Source of the DNA: Foliamicus sp963666765
Lineage (GTDB): Bacteria; Pseudomonadota; Gammaproteobacteria; Steroidobacterales; Foliamicaceae
Length of the DNA: 64,000 nucleotides
Direction of reading: 5' to 3'
NCBI GenBank assembly: GCA_963666765.1
Contig: OY762933.1
Location: 1,674,001-1,738,000, forward strand
Part shown: piece by piece, positions 16,148-23,879 of the stretch
Layout: every line of letters begins with the position of its first letter
How positions within the stretch are numbered: position 1 is the stretch's first letter
Position numbers and translations under genes: made by a program
The notes under the pieces: model-generated
Database searches by the model: none
What the model was told of the DNA's origin: nothing
Seen by the model: the letters and a program-made list of their open reading frames with translations, nothing else

Positions 16148-17542
16148 ATGCCGCGCACGCTGTTCGAAAAGCTCTGGGCCGCCCACGAGGTCGCGCAGGC
16201 CGACGACGGGCAGTCCCTGATCGCCATCGACCGGGTATTTCTGCATGAGCGCACCGGCACGCTGGCGCTGCAGGCGCTGGAGAAGGCCGGACGGACGATA
16301 CGCCATCCCGAGCGTGCGTTCTGCGTCATGGACCACATCGTCGATACCAGGCCCGGGCGCCCGGGACTGACGCGCATGCCCGGCGGCGCCGAGTTCATTA
16401 CGGCCACGCGCGAGGCGGCGCTTCAGGCCGGCATCCGGCTGTTCGACATCGACGACTCCCGCCAGGGCATCGTGCACGTCATCTCGCCGGAACTCGGCAT
16501 CGCCCTGCCCGGCCTGACGCTGGTATGCCCCGACAGCCACACCTGCTCGGTGGGCGGCCTGGGCGCGCTGGCCTGGGGCATCGGCACCACCCAGGCCGAG
16601 CACGCGCTGGCCACGGGCACGCTAAGGGTGGAAAAGCCGGCGGCCATGCGGGTGCGCTTCATCGGCCGGCCGGATCCGGCGGTAACGGCGAAGGACCTGA
16701 TTCTTGCGGTGATCGCGGAGCATTCCGCCACGGGCGGCCTGGGCTGCGCGGTGGAGTTCGCCGGCGATGCGATCGACGCGCTGGGCGTGGAAGGCCGCAT
16801 GACGCTTTGCAACATGGCCATCGAGTTCGGCGCATGGACCGGCATGGTGGCGCCCAACGAAGAGGTGTTCGAATACGTGAGCGGGCGCGAGTTTTCCCCG
16901 CGCGGCGCGCTCCGGGACCAGGCGCTGGCGGCCTGGCGAGAGCTGAAGACCGACGAGGGCGCGCGCTTCGACCGCGAGCTGGAACTCGATTGCGAAGGCC
17001 TCGCCCCGCAGGTGAGCTGGGGCACCAGCCCCGAGCACACGGTCGGGATCGACGGCGTCGTTCCCGAGCCCGGGGGCGCCTCGGGACGCCGCGAGGGAAT
17101 GCGCCGCGCGCTGGACTACATGGGCCTGGCGCCCGGACGGCCCCTGGAGGGGCTGGAAATCGGCGCCGCCTTCATCGGTTCGTGCACCAACGCGCGCCTG
17201 TCGGACCTGCGGGCGGCAGCTGCGATCCTTGACGGGCGGCGAGTGGCCGATGGGGTCAAGGCGATCTGCGTGCCCGGCTCCACGGGGGTGCGCGCAGCCG
17301 CCGAGGCCGAGGGTCTGCACCGCGTGTTCGAACGCGCCGGTTTCGAATGGCAGGAGTCCGGCTGCGCCATGTGCTTCTACGCGGGAGGCGACGGATTCGG
17401 CGGCATGCGCGCCGTGTCCAGCACCAACCGCAACTTCGAGAACCGCCAGGGCCCCGGCGCCCGCACCCACCTGGCCAGCCCCGCCACCGTCGCCGCCTCC
17501 GCCGTGGCCGGCCGCCTCACCGACCCGCGCAAACTGAGCTAA
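16148..17542 (+). CDS. leuC: 3-isopropylmalate dehydratase large subunit
   Basis: 464 residues of the aconitase/LeuC family. The [4Fe-4S] ligands are Cys346 (GSCTNARLSDLR), Cys406 and Cys409 (SGCAMC). Substrate-loop segments HIVDTRPG and VCPDSHTCSVGGLGALAWGIG are present, and STNRNFENRQG precedes the C-terminus. The segment after CAMC (FYAGGDGFGGMRAV) differs from the usual LGMN...GERCAST form, so a related hydro-lyase substrate is possible. With LeuD it isomerises isopropylmalate in leucine synthesis. A foreign-looking coiled-coil gene lies between it and leuD. Confidence 0.9.
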   Translation: MPRTLFEKLWAAHEVAQADDGQSLIAIDRVFLHERTGTLALQALEKAGRTIRHPERAFCVMDHIVDTRPGRPGLTRMPGGAEFITATREAALQAGIRLFDIDDSRQGIVHVISPELGIALPGLTLVCPDSHTCSVGGLGALAWGIGTTQAEHALATGTLRVEKPAAMRVRFIGRPDPAVTAKDLILAVIAEHSATGGLGCAVEFAGDAIDALGVEGRMTLCNMAIEFGAWTGMVAPNEEVFEYVSGREFSPRGALRDQALAAWRELKTDEGARFDRELELDCEGLAPQVSWGTSPEHTVGIDGVVPEPGGASGRREGMRRALDYMGLAPGRPLEGLEIGAAFIGSCTNARLSDLRAAAAILDGRRVADGVKAICVPGSTGVRAAAEAEGLHRVFERAGFEWQESGCAMCFYAGGDGFGGMRAVSSTNRNFENRQGPGARTHLASPATVAASAVAGRLTDPRKLS

Positions 17543-17560
17543 TCGCCACTAAAATGGGGA

Positions 17561-17590
17561 TTGACAGGCTTGGCCGGTGCAAGCTATAAG
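17561..17590 (+). promoter_or_regulatory. sigma-70 promoter of coiled-coil gene 2, between leuC and leuD
   Basis: TTGACA (17561-17566), 18 bp, TATAAG (17585-17590). A weak leader stem, ACAGG pairing with CCTGT, lies within 17612-17629. The arrangement equals those at 6472 and 34401. It would also drive leuD. Confidence 0.75.
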
Positions 17591-17661
17591 GATGTCCTTA
17601 GGGAGGGGTGCAGACAGGTATGCATCCCTGTTGGTTCAAGGATTTCGCAAGGAGTGTGAAA

Positions 17662-18129
17662 ATGGAAGAACTGGCATACGACACACTGTCGGAGGCAAAG
17701 GAACTTGAAGCAGCCGGATTCAGCGGCAGGCAGGCGGAGGCGATAGTGGGAACGGTAAGCCGCGCCGCCGCGATCAACGAGCAAATAGCGGGTGACTTGA
17801 TCGCAATCAGGGCGCGGACCGATGCAATCACGGTCCAGGTCGATGCCATCAAGGAACGGATCGACAATGAAATGGTCACCAGGGCGGACCTCGAGAACTT
17901 CGCGACAAAGGACGACCTCAAGAACTTCGCAACGAAGGACGACCTCAAGAACTTCGCGACGAAGGTAGATTTGGCTGACTTGCGCACGGAAATGGCCGCA
18001 GGCTTCGGAGCACTCAGTACGGAATTGCAGAAATGCATGAAAAGCGTTTACCGCAACATGATCTGGGTCTTGACTGTATTGTTCAGCGGATTTGCCGCAC
18101 TACTGACCGCATTGCGCATTTGGGGATGA
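17662..18129 (+). CDS. coiled-coil single-pass membrane protein with 9-residue repeats, second family member
   Basis: 155 residues. N-terminal LEAAGFSGRQAEAIVGTVSR matches its relatives, then a coiled coil (IAIRARTDAITVQVDAIKER), 9-residue repeats (FATKDDLKN twice, then FATKVDLAD) encoded by 27-bp units, and a C-terminal TM helix (MIWVLTVLFSGFAALLTAL). DUF1640-like by resemblance; function unknown. AAGGAG lies 7 nt before ATG. Its stop overlaps the leuD start as ATGA, so leuD is translationally coupled to it. Insertion into the leuCD unit is inferred from the usual adjacency of those genes. Confidence 0.7.
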   Translation: MEELAYDTLSEAKELEAAGFSGRQAEAIVGTVSRAAAINEQIAGDLIAIRARTDAITVQVDAIKERIDNEMVTRADLENFATKDDLKNFATKDDLKNFATKVDLADLRTEMAAGFGALSTELQKCMKSVYRNMIWVLTVLFSGFAALLTALRIWG

Positions 18130-18731
18130 GGGGCGTCGTTTCAGGTGTGGCTGCGCCGCTGATGCGGCCCAACGTCGACACGGACGCGATCATTCCGAGC
18201 CGCGAGATGAAGCGGGTGTCGCGCGAGGGCCTGGGCGAGGGCCTGTTCGCGAACTGGCGTTATTCGGACCTGGCCACGCGCGAGGAAAAGCCGGACTTCG
18301 TGCTCAACCGGGCCCTTTACCGGAATGCGAAGATCCTGATCTCCGCGGAGAACTTCGGCTGCGGTTCATCGCGCGAACACGCCGTGTGGGCGCTGGCCGA
18401 CTGGGGCATAGGCGCCGTCATCGCACCCAGTTTCGGGGAAATCTTCCAGGCCAACTGCGCGCAAAACGGCATCGTGGCGGTGGTCCTTCCGGCCGATGAT
18501 GTGGCCGCGCTGGGGGCCGAGGCCGAACAGCGTGAGTTGCGCCTCACGGTGGACCTCAAGGCCTGCGAGGTACAGGGATTAGGCAATCGCGCCCTGCCCT
18601 TCCCGATGAAACCACGGGAGCGCGAAATGATCCTCAAGGGCCTGGATCCCATCGCCCTCACGCTCAGCGAACACGGCGAAGCTATCGAAGCCTTCGAGCA
18701 GTCCGACCGCACCGCACGCCCCTGGGCCTAG
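18126..18731 (+). CDS. leuD: 3-isopropylmalate dehydratase small subunit
   Basis: 201 residues. LeuD/aconitase swivel domain: APLMRPNVDTDAIIPSREMKR at the N-terminus, then the signature ILISAENFGCGSSREHAVWAL and PSFGEIFQANCAQNGI. It pairs with LeuC to form the active dehydratase. The ATG at 18126 overlaps the stop of the coiled-coil gene (ATGA). Met at 18162 (MRPNVDTD) would remove conserved residues. Expression probably depends on read-through from leuC or on the promoter at 17561. Confidence 0.93.
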   Translation: MRGVVSGVAAPLMRPNVDTDAIIPSREMKRVSREGLGEGLFANWRYSDLATREEKPDFVLNRALYRNAKILISAENFGCGSSREHAVWALADWGIGAVIAPSFGEIFQANCAQNGIVAVVLPADDVAALGAEAEQRELRLTVDLKACEVQGLGNRALPFPMKPREREMILKGLDPIALTLSEHGEAIEAFEQSDRTARPWA

Positions 18732-18801
18732 TCCCGGGAGGGAAGGCGTCTCGCCTTCCCGGAGGGCGGGACGCTGCGAGGGCATTCCCTCGCTCCCGGG
18801 A
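18732..18801. repeat. double-hairpin palindromic repeat
   Basis: GGAAGGCGTCTCGCCTTCC, then GGAGGGCGGGACG and CGAGGGCATTCCCTCG, closed by CTCCCGGGA. It lies just after leuD. Confidence 0.65.
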
Positions 18802-18843
18802 ACGCTTGCAAGCACCGCTCCAAACGCGGTACGCTCCGCCGCT

Positions 18844-19998
18844 GTGAACGAGAACGCATGCCGGCCACTGGAGGGGCTGAAGGTCCTGGAGCTGACCCAC
18901 ATGGTGATGGGGCCGGCCTGCGGGCTGATGCTGGCGGACCTGGGCGCGGACGTGATCAAGGTGGAGCCGCCGGGCGGCGATCCGACCCGCCGGCTGCCGG
19001 GTTCCGGGGCGGGCTATTTCCCCATGTACAACCGCAACAAGCGGAGCATCTGCCTCAACCTCAAGTCGCCGGAGGGCATGGACACGGCGCTCAAGCTCGC
19101 CGACCGCTCCGACGTGCTGGTGCAGAACTTCCGGCCCGGGGCGATGGCTCGCCTGGGGCTCGACTACGAGACGCTGTCGAAGCGCAATCCGCGCCTGATC
19201 TACTGCACCGAGAAGGGCTTCCAGGCCGGACCGTACGAGAACCGCGCGGCGCTGGACGAGGTGGCGCAGATGATGGGCGGGCTGGCCTACATGACCGGGC
19301 CGCCGGGCCAGCCGCTTCGCGCCGGGGCGTCGGTGATCGACGTGCAGGGCGGCATGTTCGGCGCGCTGGGAGTGCTGGCGGCGCTGCACGAGCGCGAGCG
19401 CACCGGGCGCGGCTGCGAGGTAGTCGCGACGCTGTACGAAAGCGCGGTGTTCCTGGTGGGCCAGCACATGGCGCAGAAGGCCGTGACCGGCGCCCCCGCC
19501 ACGCCGATGCCGGCGCGGGTGTCGGCCTGGGCAATCTACGAGGTGTTCGCCACCAGGACCGGCGAGCAGATATTCGTTGGCGTGGTCAGCGACGTGCAGT
19601 GGGTGCGCTTCTGCAAGGTCTTCGGCCTGCATGAGCTGGGCGCCGACGAGAACCTCAAGACGAACTCGGGACGGGTCGCCCGACGCGACGAGTTCATTCC
19701 CCAAATCAAGGAATTGTTCTCGGGGATGACGCCGGCGGAACTGATGGAGCTTTGCGCCGAGGCGGGCCTGCCGTTCGCGCCCATCACCCGGCCCGAGGAC
19801 CTTTTCAGTGACGCCCACCTCACGGCTTCGGGCGGCCTGGTGGAGGTGACGGTGCCGGACGGCGACTTCGCCGGCGAGAAGGCGTCGCTGCCGGCGCTGC
19901 CGGTGGCGATAGGCGGCAGCCGTCCCGCGCTGCTGCGCGACGTGCCGGCCGCCGGCCAGCACACCGAAGAAGTCCTCGCCGAGTTGGCGGAAAACTGA
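18844..19998 (+). CDS. CaiB/BaiF-family (type III) CoA-transferase
   Basis: 384 residues. N-terminal LKVLELTHMVMGPACGLMLADLGADVIKVEPP is the family hallmark, followed by RNKRSICLNLKSPEG. The catalytic Asp is expected in ALDEVAQMMGGLAYMTG. Such enzymes move CoA between carboxylic acids (formyl, succinyl, carnitine, bile acid and others); the substrate is not readable here. GTG start at 18844 gives the canonical N-terminus; no strong ribosome site is seen. An acetoacetate-decarboxylase-like gene follows, which may point to a beta-keto acid pathway. Confidence 0.88.
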   Translation: MNENACRPLEGLKVLELTHMVMGPACGLMLADLGADVIKVEPPGGDPTRRLPGSGAGYFPMYNRNKRSICLNLKSPEGMDTALKLADRSDVLVQNFRPGAMARLGLDYETLSKRNPRLIYCTEKGFQAGPYENRAALDEVAQMMGGLAYMTGPPGQPLRAGASVIDVQGGMFGALGVLAALHERERTGRGCEVVATLYESAVFLVGQHMAQKAVTGAPATPMPARVSAWAIYEVFATRTGEQIFVGVVSDVQWVRFCKVFGLHELGADENLKTNSGRVARRDEFIPQIKELFSGMTPAELMELCAEAGLPFAPITRPEDLFSDAHLTASGGLVEVTVPDGDFAGEKASLPALPVAIGGSRPALLRDVPAAGQHTEEVLAELAEN

Positions 19999-20069
19999 CC
20001 CGGGAAGGAGGGCGTCCCGTCCTCCGGGAAGGCGAGACGCCTTCGCTCCCGGGAAGCATCTCTCCCAGG
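19999..20069. repeat. double-hairpin palindromic repeat
   Basis: GGAGGGCGTCCCGTCCTCC and GGAAGGCGAGACGCCTTC hairpins closed by CTCCCGGGA. It overlaps the end of the CoA-transferase gene and runs up to the ribosome site of the next gene, so it lies in the leader of that gene. Confidence 0.65.
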
Positions 20070-20077
20070 AGACAGAA

Positions 20078-20881
20078 ATGCGAAAACTCAACCTCAAGGG
20101 CTACAGCAACCCCCTCTCGCCCGAGGGCAAGGCGGCGCTGGTTACGCCCACGCCGCACCATTACGGCGGGCAGTTCATCTTCGTGGACTACCGCGCCGAT
20201 GCCGAGCAGGTGGCGCGCTACCTCCCGGCGCCGCTGGAGCCGGACCCCACCGGCCGCGCGTTCGCAATCGTGGACGAGCTGGTGTGCGTGCCGGGCGACG
20301 ACCCGGAACTGGTGTACAGCAACCCCGAGCGGACCCGCTACATCGAAGGCGTGGTGGGCCTGCGCTGCTCCTACAAGGGCGAGCCGGGAACGTTCATGAA
20401 CGCCATGTGGGTCTCCAGGGACTGGACGATGACCTTCGGCAACTTCATGGGCTGGCCGAAGAAGATCGCGCACATCCACCTGACTCACGTGCCGGCGAAC
20501 CATCCCACGCTAAAGCCCATCGGCGTGGGCTCGAACGTGCGCGGCGTGGTCGCGCGCGAAGGCTACCGGATCCTGGACGTGTCGGTGCGGCTGGACACGA
20601 AGGAAGAGGACTCGGCGGCGCCCAAATTCGGCTGGCTCTACTCGGTGCGCTACTACCCGGAGATGGGGCCGACGGTGCCGGCGGTGAAGCAACTGATCCG
20701 CAACCGGATCGGCAACACGCGCGCGATCAACGTCTATTCCGGCGAGGGCAGCGTGGAATTCGGGGAGTCGGACAACGAGGAGCTGACGCCGCTTGAACCC
20801 GTCGAGATCATTCGCGGGTATTACTACAGCCCGTGCTGGACCACGGGCCACGGCGCGGAGTTGCTGGAGACTTACGAGTAG
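20078..20881 (+). CDS. acetoacetate decarboxylase family protein
   Basis: 267 residues. The probable Schiff-base lysine region is FGNFMGWPKKIAHIHL near residues 114-129; acetoacetate decarboxylase uses a Lys in the same place (GxPKK). The N-terminus has GGQFIFVDYRADAEQVARYLP, typical of ADC-fold proteins. Members may be true decarboxylases or aldolase/dehydratase-like enzymes. AGGAGA lies a few bases before ATG. It is likely co-transcribed with the CoA-transferase. Confidence 0.82.
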   Translation: MRKLNLKGYSNPLSPEGKAALVTPTPHHYGGQFIFVDYRADAEQVARYLPAPLEPDPTGRAFAIVDELVCVPGDDPELVYSNPERTRYIEGVVGLRCSYKGEPGTFMNAMWVSRDWTMTFGNFMGWPKKIAHIHLTHVPANHPTLKPIGVGSNVRGVVAREGYRILDVSVRLDTKEEDSAAPKFGWLYSVRYYPEMGPTVPAVKQLIRNRIGNTRAINVYSGEGSVEFGESDNEELTPLEPVEIIRGYYYSPCWTTGHGAELLETYE

Positions 20882-20940
20882 GAGCGAAGGCGTCTCGCCT
20901 TCCCCGAGGACGGTCCGTCCTCCTTCCCGGGTGTGCTCCG
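20881..20940. repeat. palindromic repeat next to the 166-bp element
   Basis: GCGAAGGCGTCTCGCCTTC and GAGGACGGTCCGTCCTC hairpins, ending four bases before the MITE-like element at 20944. Two repeat families therefore meet here, between the convergent ADC-like and tolC genes. Confidence 0.6.
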
Positions 20941-20943
20941 GGG

Positions 20944-21109
20944 CTAGCAGCCCGTGGCAAAACTCCCACTGCGTTCGACCGGCGATCCATCCCGCCTGGA
21001 CTGCGTTGCTTGTCGCTTGCATATGCCCGATATGCGCGCTCCTCGCGCCTTGCCAGGCGGGCGTCTCGCCGGTCTCGGCGCGACGCGGGATCTTGCCACG
21101 GGCTGCTAG
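20944..21109. mobile_element. 166-bp MITE-like element, copy 1
   Basis: Perfect 17-bp terminal inverted repeats (CTAGCAGCCCGTGGCAA), an internal inverted repeat (CCCGCCTGG and CCAGGCGGG), and no coding capacity for a transposase. It is 164/166 identical by eye to 50536-50701 in the same orientation. Its right-end CTAG provides the TAG stop of tolC. Confidence 0.8.
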
Positions 21110-22491
21110 AGGCCTGGGGAGAGCGCGCCGAGGGTGCGCAGCAGGCCGACGCGGGCCTGCGCCAGTTCCATGCGTTTCTCCAGCAGGGTGACGTCCGTCT
21201 GGGCCACGATCTCCTCGGCCTCAAGCTGATCCAGCACGGTGCCCCGCCCTACCAGCAGTTTCTCCTCGACGATGGACACGATTTCCGCGGCGTCTTCGAG
21301 CGACAGCTCCAGTTCCTCGCAGGCCTGCGCCAGGCCGTTGACCAGGTTCCATGACACCATGATGTTCAGCTCGAGCTGCTCCAGGTCGGCGTCGAGGTCG
21401 TATTCGGCGGCCTCCATGGCGTAGCGGGACTTGCGCAGCCGGGCGAATTTCCTGCCGCCCTCGAAGATCGGCATGCGCAGCGTCAGTTGCGCATCGGCGT
21501 CGCGGGTCTGGATTTCACCCACGTAACCATCGGAGCCACCGAGCTTCAATTCAAGCTGGGGCCACAGTTCGGAGCGCTGCAATTCCATCCGGCTGCGCGC
21601 CACGACCAGGTTCTGGCGGGCCTTGCCGGCAATCGGCGCAGCCTCCACGCCGCGGCTCCTGGCCGCGTCCAGCGTCTCGGGCTGCACGTCCGCGAGTTCG
21701 ACCAGGCCCCCGGCATCAAGATTCTCTCGGATCGCGCCGGTCAGCCGCGCCAGTTCGTATTGTGCGCGCCGGTAGGCCGTATCGGCCTCGATACGCTCCG
21801 CGCGCGCCTGGTGGAGGTAGCGCAGCACTTCGTGCACCTGGGTCTGGTCGGACTTGCCCAGCTCCAGCTGCTCGCGCACCGAGTCTTCCTGTTCCGAAAC
21901 CAGTCTTTCGAATTCGATCCGGCGGTTGAGAATCCTGCGGGTGTAGATCTGTTCGGCGTAGGCCACGGCCACGTCCGCCTGGACCGACTGACGGACATCC
22001 TCCGCGTCGAACCCGGCGGCGGCGATCAGGGCGCTGGCCTCCCGCTCGCGCGCGCCAATGCGGCCGAATGAATAGATCGTCTGGGTGACCTGCAAACCGG
22101 AAGTTCGCGAATCGCCCTCGTAGATGCCGATGTTGCGGGCCTCGTTGCGGTTATAGCCGTAGCCCCTGCCGCCGGTGAAGCTTACGTTCGGAAAACGCAG
22201 GCTGCGGGCTTCGGCGAACTCCTCGCCGGCTTCCTGCACCCGGCTGCCCGCCGCCCGAATGCGCGGATCGCGCGCCAGCGCGTCGCGCAAAGCTTCGTTG
22301 AGCGTGTAGGGGGCGTCGCCTGCGGCGCCCTGCTGTGCAAATGCGGCGGGCGCGGAGAGCAGGATGCATGCAGTGAGCGTCAGAAGGGCAGCGTGGGAGC
22401 GAAGGCGTCTCGCCTTCGCGGAGGGCGGGACGCCCTCGCTCCCAGGGATGGCGGGACGCCCTCTTTCCAGGGAGTGAGTAAGAGTGTTCAT
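21106..22491 (-). CDS. TolC-family outer-membrane efflux/secretion protein
   Basis: 461 residues. The signal peptide core is at about 33-53 (LLTLTACILLSAPAAFAQQ), preceded by an unusually long n-region encoded by a palindromic repeat (residues 6-33). Two TolC repeats follow: YTLNEALRDALARDPRIRAA and long helices; LQVTQTIYSFGRIGARERE matches the type I secretion outer-membrane channel. Third component of the operon ABC-HlyD-TolC; its ATG overlaps the hlyD stop (ATGA). The stop TAG comes from the adjoining MITE-like element, so the original C-terminus may have been changed. Confidence 0.88.
   Translation of the reverse strand: MNTLTHSLERGRPAIPGSEGVPPSAKARRLRSHAALLTLTACILLSAPAAFAQQGAAGDAPYTLNEALRDALARDPRIRAAGSRVQEAGEEFAEARSLRFPNVSFTGGRGYGYNRNEARNIGIYEGDSRTSGLQVTQTIYSFGRIGAREREASALIAAAGFDAEDVRQSVQADVAVAYAEQIYTRRILNRRIEFERLVSEQEDSVREQLELGKSDQTQVHEVLRYLHQARAERIEADTAYRRAQYELARLTGAIRENLDAGGLVELADVQPETLDAARSRGVEAAPIAGKARQNLVVARSRMELQRSELWPQLELKLGGSDGYVGEIQTRDADAQLTLRMPIFEGGRKFARLRKSRYAMEAAEYDLDADLEQLELNIMVSWNLVNGLAQACEELELSLEDAAEIVSIVEEKLLVGRGTVLDQLEAEEIVAQTDVTLLEKRMELAQARVGLLRTLGALSPGL
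22394..22476. repeat. double-hairpin repeat inside the tolC signal region
   Basis: GCGAAGGCGTCTCGCCTTCGC, GAGGGCGGGACGCCCTC and a third GGCGGGACGCC unit lie in frame in codons 6-33 of the tolC gene, before the hydrophobic signal core. The translated peptide includes GSEGVPPS. Confidence 0.75.
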
Positions 22492-23879
22492 TCTTCTTTC
22501 ATGGCTCGGCGGAGCATGCCGGTAAGCGGCTCGGCCAGGTATTGCAGCATGGTGCGCTTGCCTCCGCTGAAGGTCACCTCCACGGGGAACCCCGGGCGGA
22601 TGTCCTTGTCGCCCAGCTTGGCGTACTCGGAGTCGGGGATGCTGATGCGCGCAACGTAGTACTGCTCCTGGGCCTCTTCATTGGTCAGAATATCGGCGGA
22701 AACCAGCACGACCTGGCCGAGCAGTTCGGGCGTCGCCCGCTGGTTCAGCGGCGTAATCCGCAGACGCGCCTCCTGCCCCACGTTAACGTTGTCCCGGTCG
22801 GTGGGCATGACCTTGGCCTCCACGATCAGCCGGTCGTCCTCCGGCACAATGTTCATGATCGGCTGGCCGGACGGCACCACGCCGCCCACGGTGTGCACCT
22901 GCATGTTGATGACCTTGCCCCCGAGGGGCGCGATGATGCGCGTGCGCGCCACCTCGTCGCGCACCGCGAACAGGCGGTCGCCGGTCTCGAAGTAGAGGTT
23001 CTGCGCTTCGGTCAGTGCGGTGGAAAGCTCCGTGCGGTAATCGTTCTGCAACTGGATGATCCGCTGCCGGGTCTCGCCGATGGAAAGTTGCGCCTCGGCG
23101 ATCTCGGCGCTGATCTGGCCCACCTGGCCGCGCGTCTGCGCCAGGTTCAGGCGCCGCTGGGTGAGCTGGTCCTCGGACACGAGCTGGCGTTCGGCCAGGC
23201 TCGCCAGCGCGTCGACGTCCTTCTCCAGCAACTCCTGCTCCTGGCGGGAGGCGTCACGGCGGGCAGTCAGCCCGTTGACCTGTTCTCCGAGCTGCTCCAC
23301 CCGGCCCTTCAGGATCTCGATTTCGCCGGCGTGCTGGCCGCGCCGCTCCTTGAACAGGTCCACCTGGGACTGCAGGATTTCCTCGACCCGGAGGTTGCCG
23401 CGCAGGGTCTCGAACTCCCGCGAGAAACTCACTTCCTCGCGGCCGTACAGCTCGGCGTTGAGGCGATCGATCTCCGCCAGCGCGCCGTAATAGCGGGCCT
23501 CGAGCAATTCCTGCTCCGCCCGCGGCTTGGTGTCGTCGAGTTCCAGCAGTGCGTCGCCGGCGGCAACGGTGTCGCCTTCGCGCACATGCAGGCTCTTGAC
23601 GATGCCCCCTTCCAGGTGCTGCACAGTCTTGTTCTCGCCGTCCACCTCCACCAGGCCCATTGCGACAATGCCCTGGGCCAGCGGGGCCAGCGAGCCCCAA
23701 AGGATGAAGGCGCCCAGGGCCACGCTCACCACGGTCCCGCCAATCCACATGGCGCGGTCGGTGAGCGGATCGATCGACTCGTTGTCCTCGATCTTAGGCG
23801 GCGTCTCCAGGATGCGCGTCAAAAACGCCAGCACCTTGCTTCGCCAGTTGTCGGGCGCCGCCTGCACCTGAATATTCAT
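22488..23879 (-). CDS. HlyD-family type I secretion periplasmic adaptor
   Basis: 463 residues. One N-terminal TM helix near 48-68 (MWIGGTVVSVALGAFILWGS), then a biotinyl/lipoyl-like half (HLEGGIVKSLHVREGDTV), a long coiled-coil hairpin at about 115-285, the second lipoyl half (TRIIAPLGGKVINMQVHT) and a C-terminal beta domain ending in IRPGFPVEVTFSGG. It bridges the inner-membrane ABC transporter and TolC. It overlaps both neighbours by 4 bases, so the three genes are translated together. Confidence 0.93.
   Translation of the reverse strand: MNIQVQAAPDNWRSKVLAFLTRILETPPKIEDNESIDPLTDRAMWIGGTVVSVALGAFILWGSLAPLAQGIVAMGLVEVDGENKTVQHLEGGIVKSLHVREGDTVAAGDALLELDDTKPRAEQELLEARYYGALAEIDRLNAELYGREEVSFSREFETLRGNLRVEEILQSQVDLFKERRGQHAGEIEILKGRVEQLGEQVNGLTARRDASRQEQELLEKDVDALASLAERQLVSEDQLTQRRLNLAQTRGQVGQISAEIAEAQLSIGETRQRIIQLQNDYRTELSTALTEAQNLYFETGDRLFAVRDEVARTRIIAPLGGKVINMQVHTVGGVVPSGQPIMNIVPEDDRLIVEAKVMPTDRDNVNVGQEARLRITPLNQRATPELLGQVVLVSADILTNEEAQEQYYVARISIPDSEYAKLGDKDIRPGFPVEVTFSGGKRTMLQYLAEPLTGMLRRAMKEE

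Noticed and set aside
20944..21109. Complete insertion sequence
   Set aside because: Only 166 bp with no transposase frame; at most a non-autonomous element.
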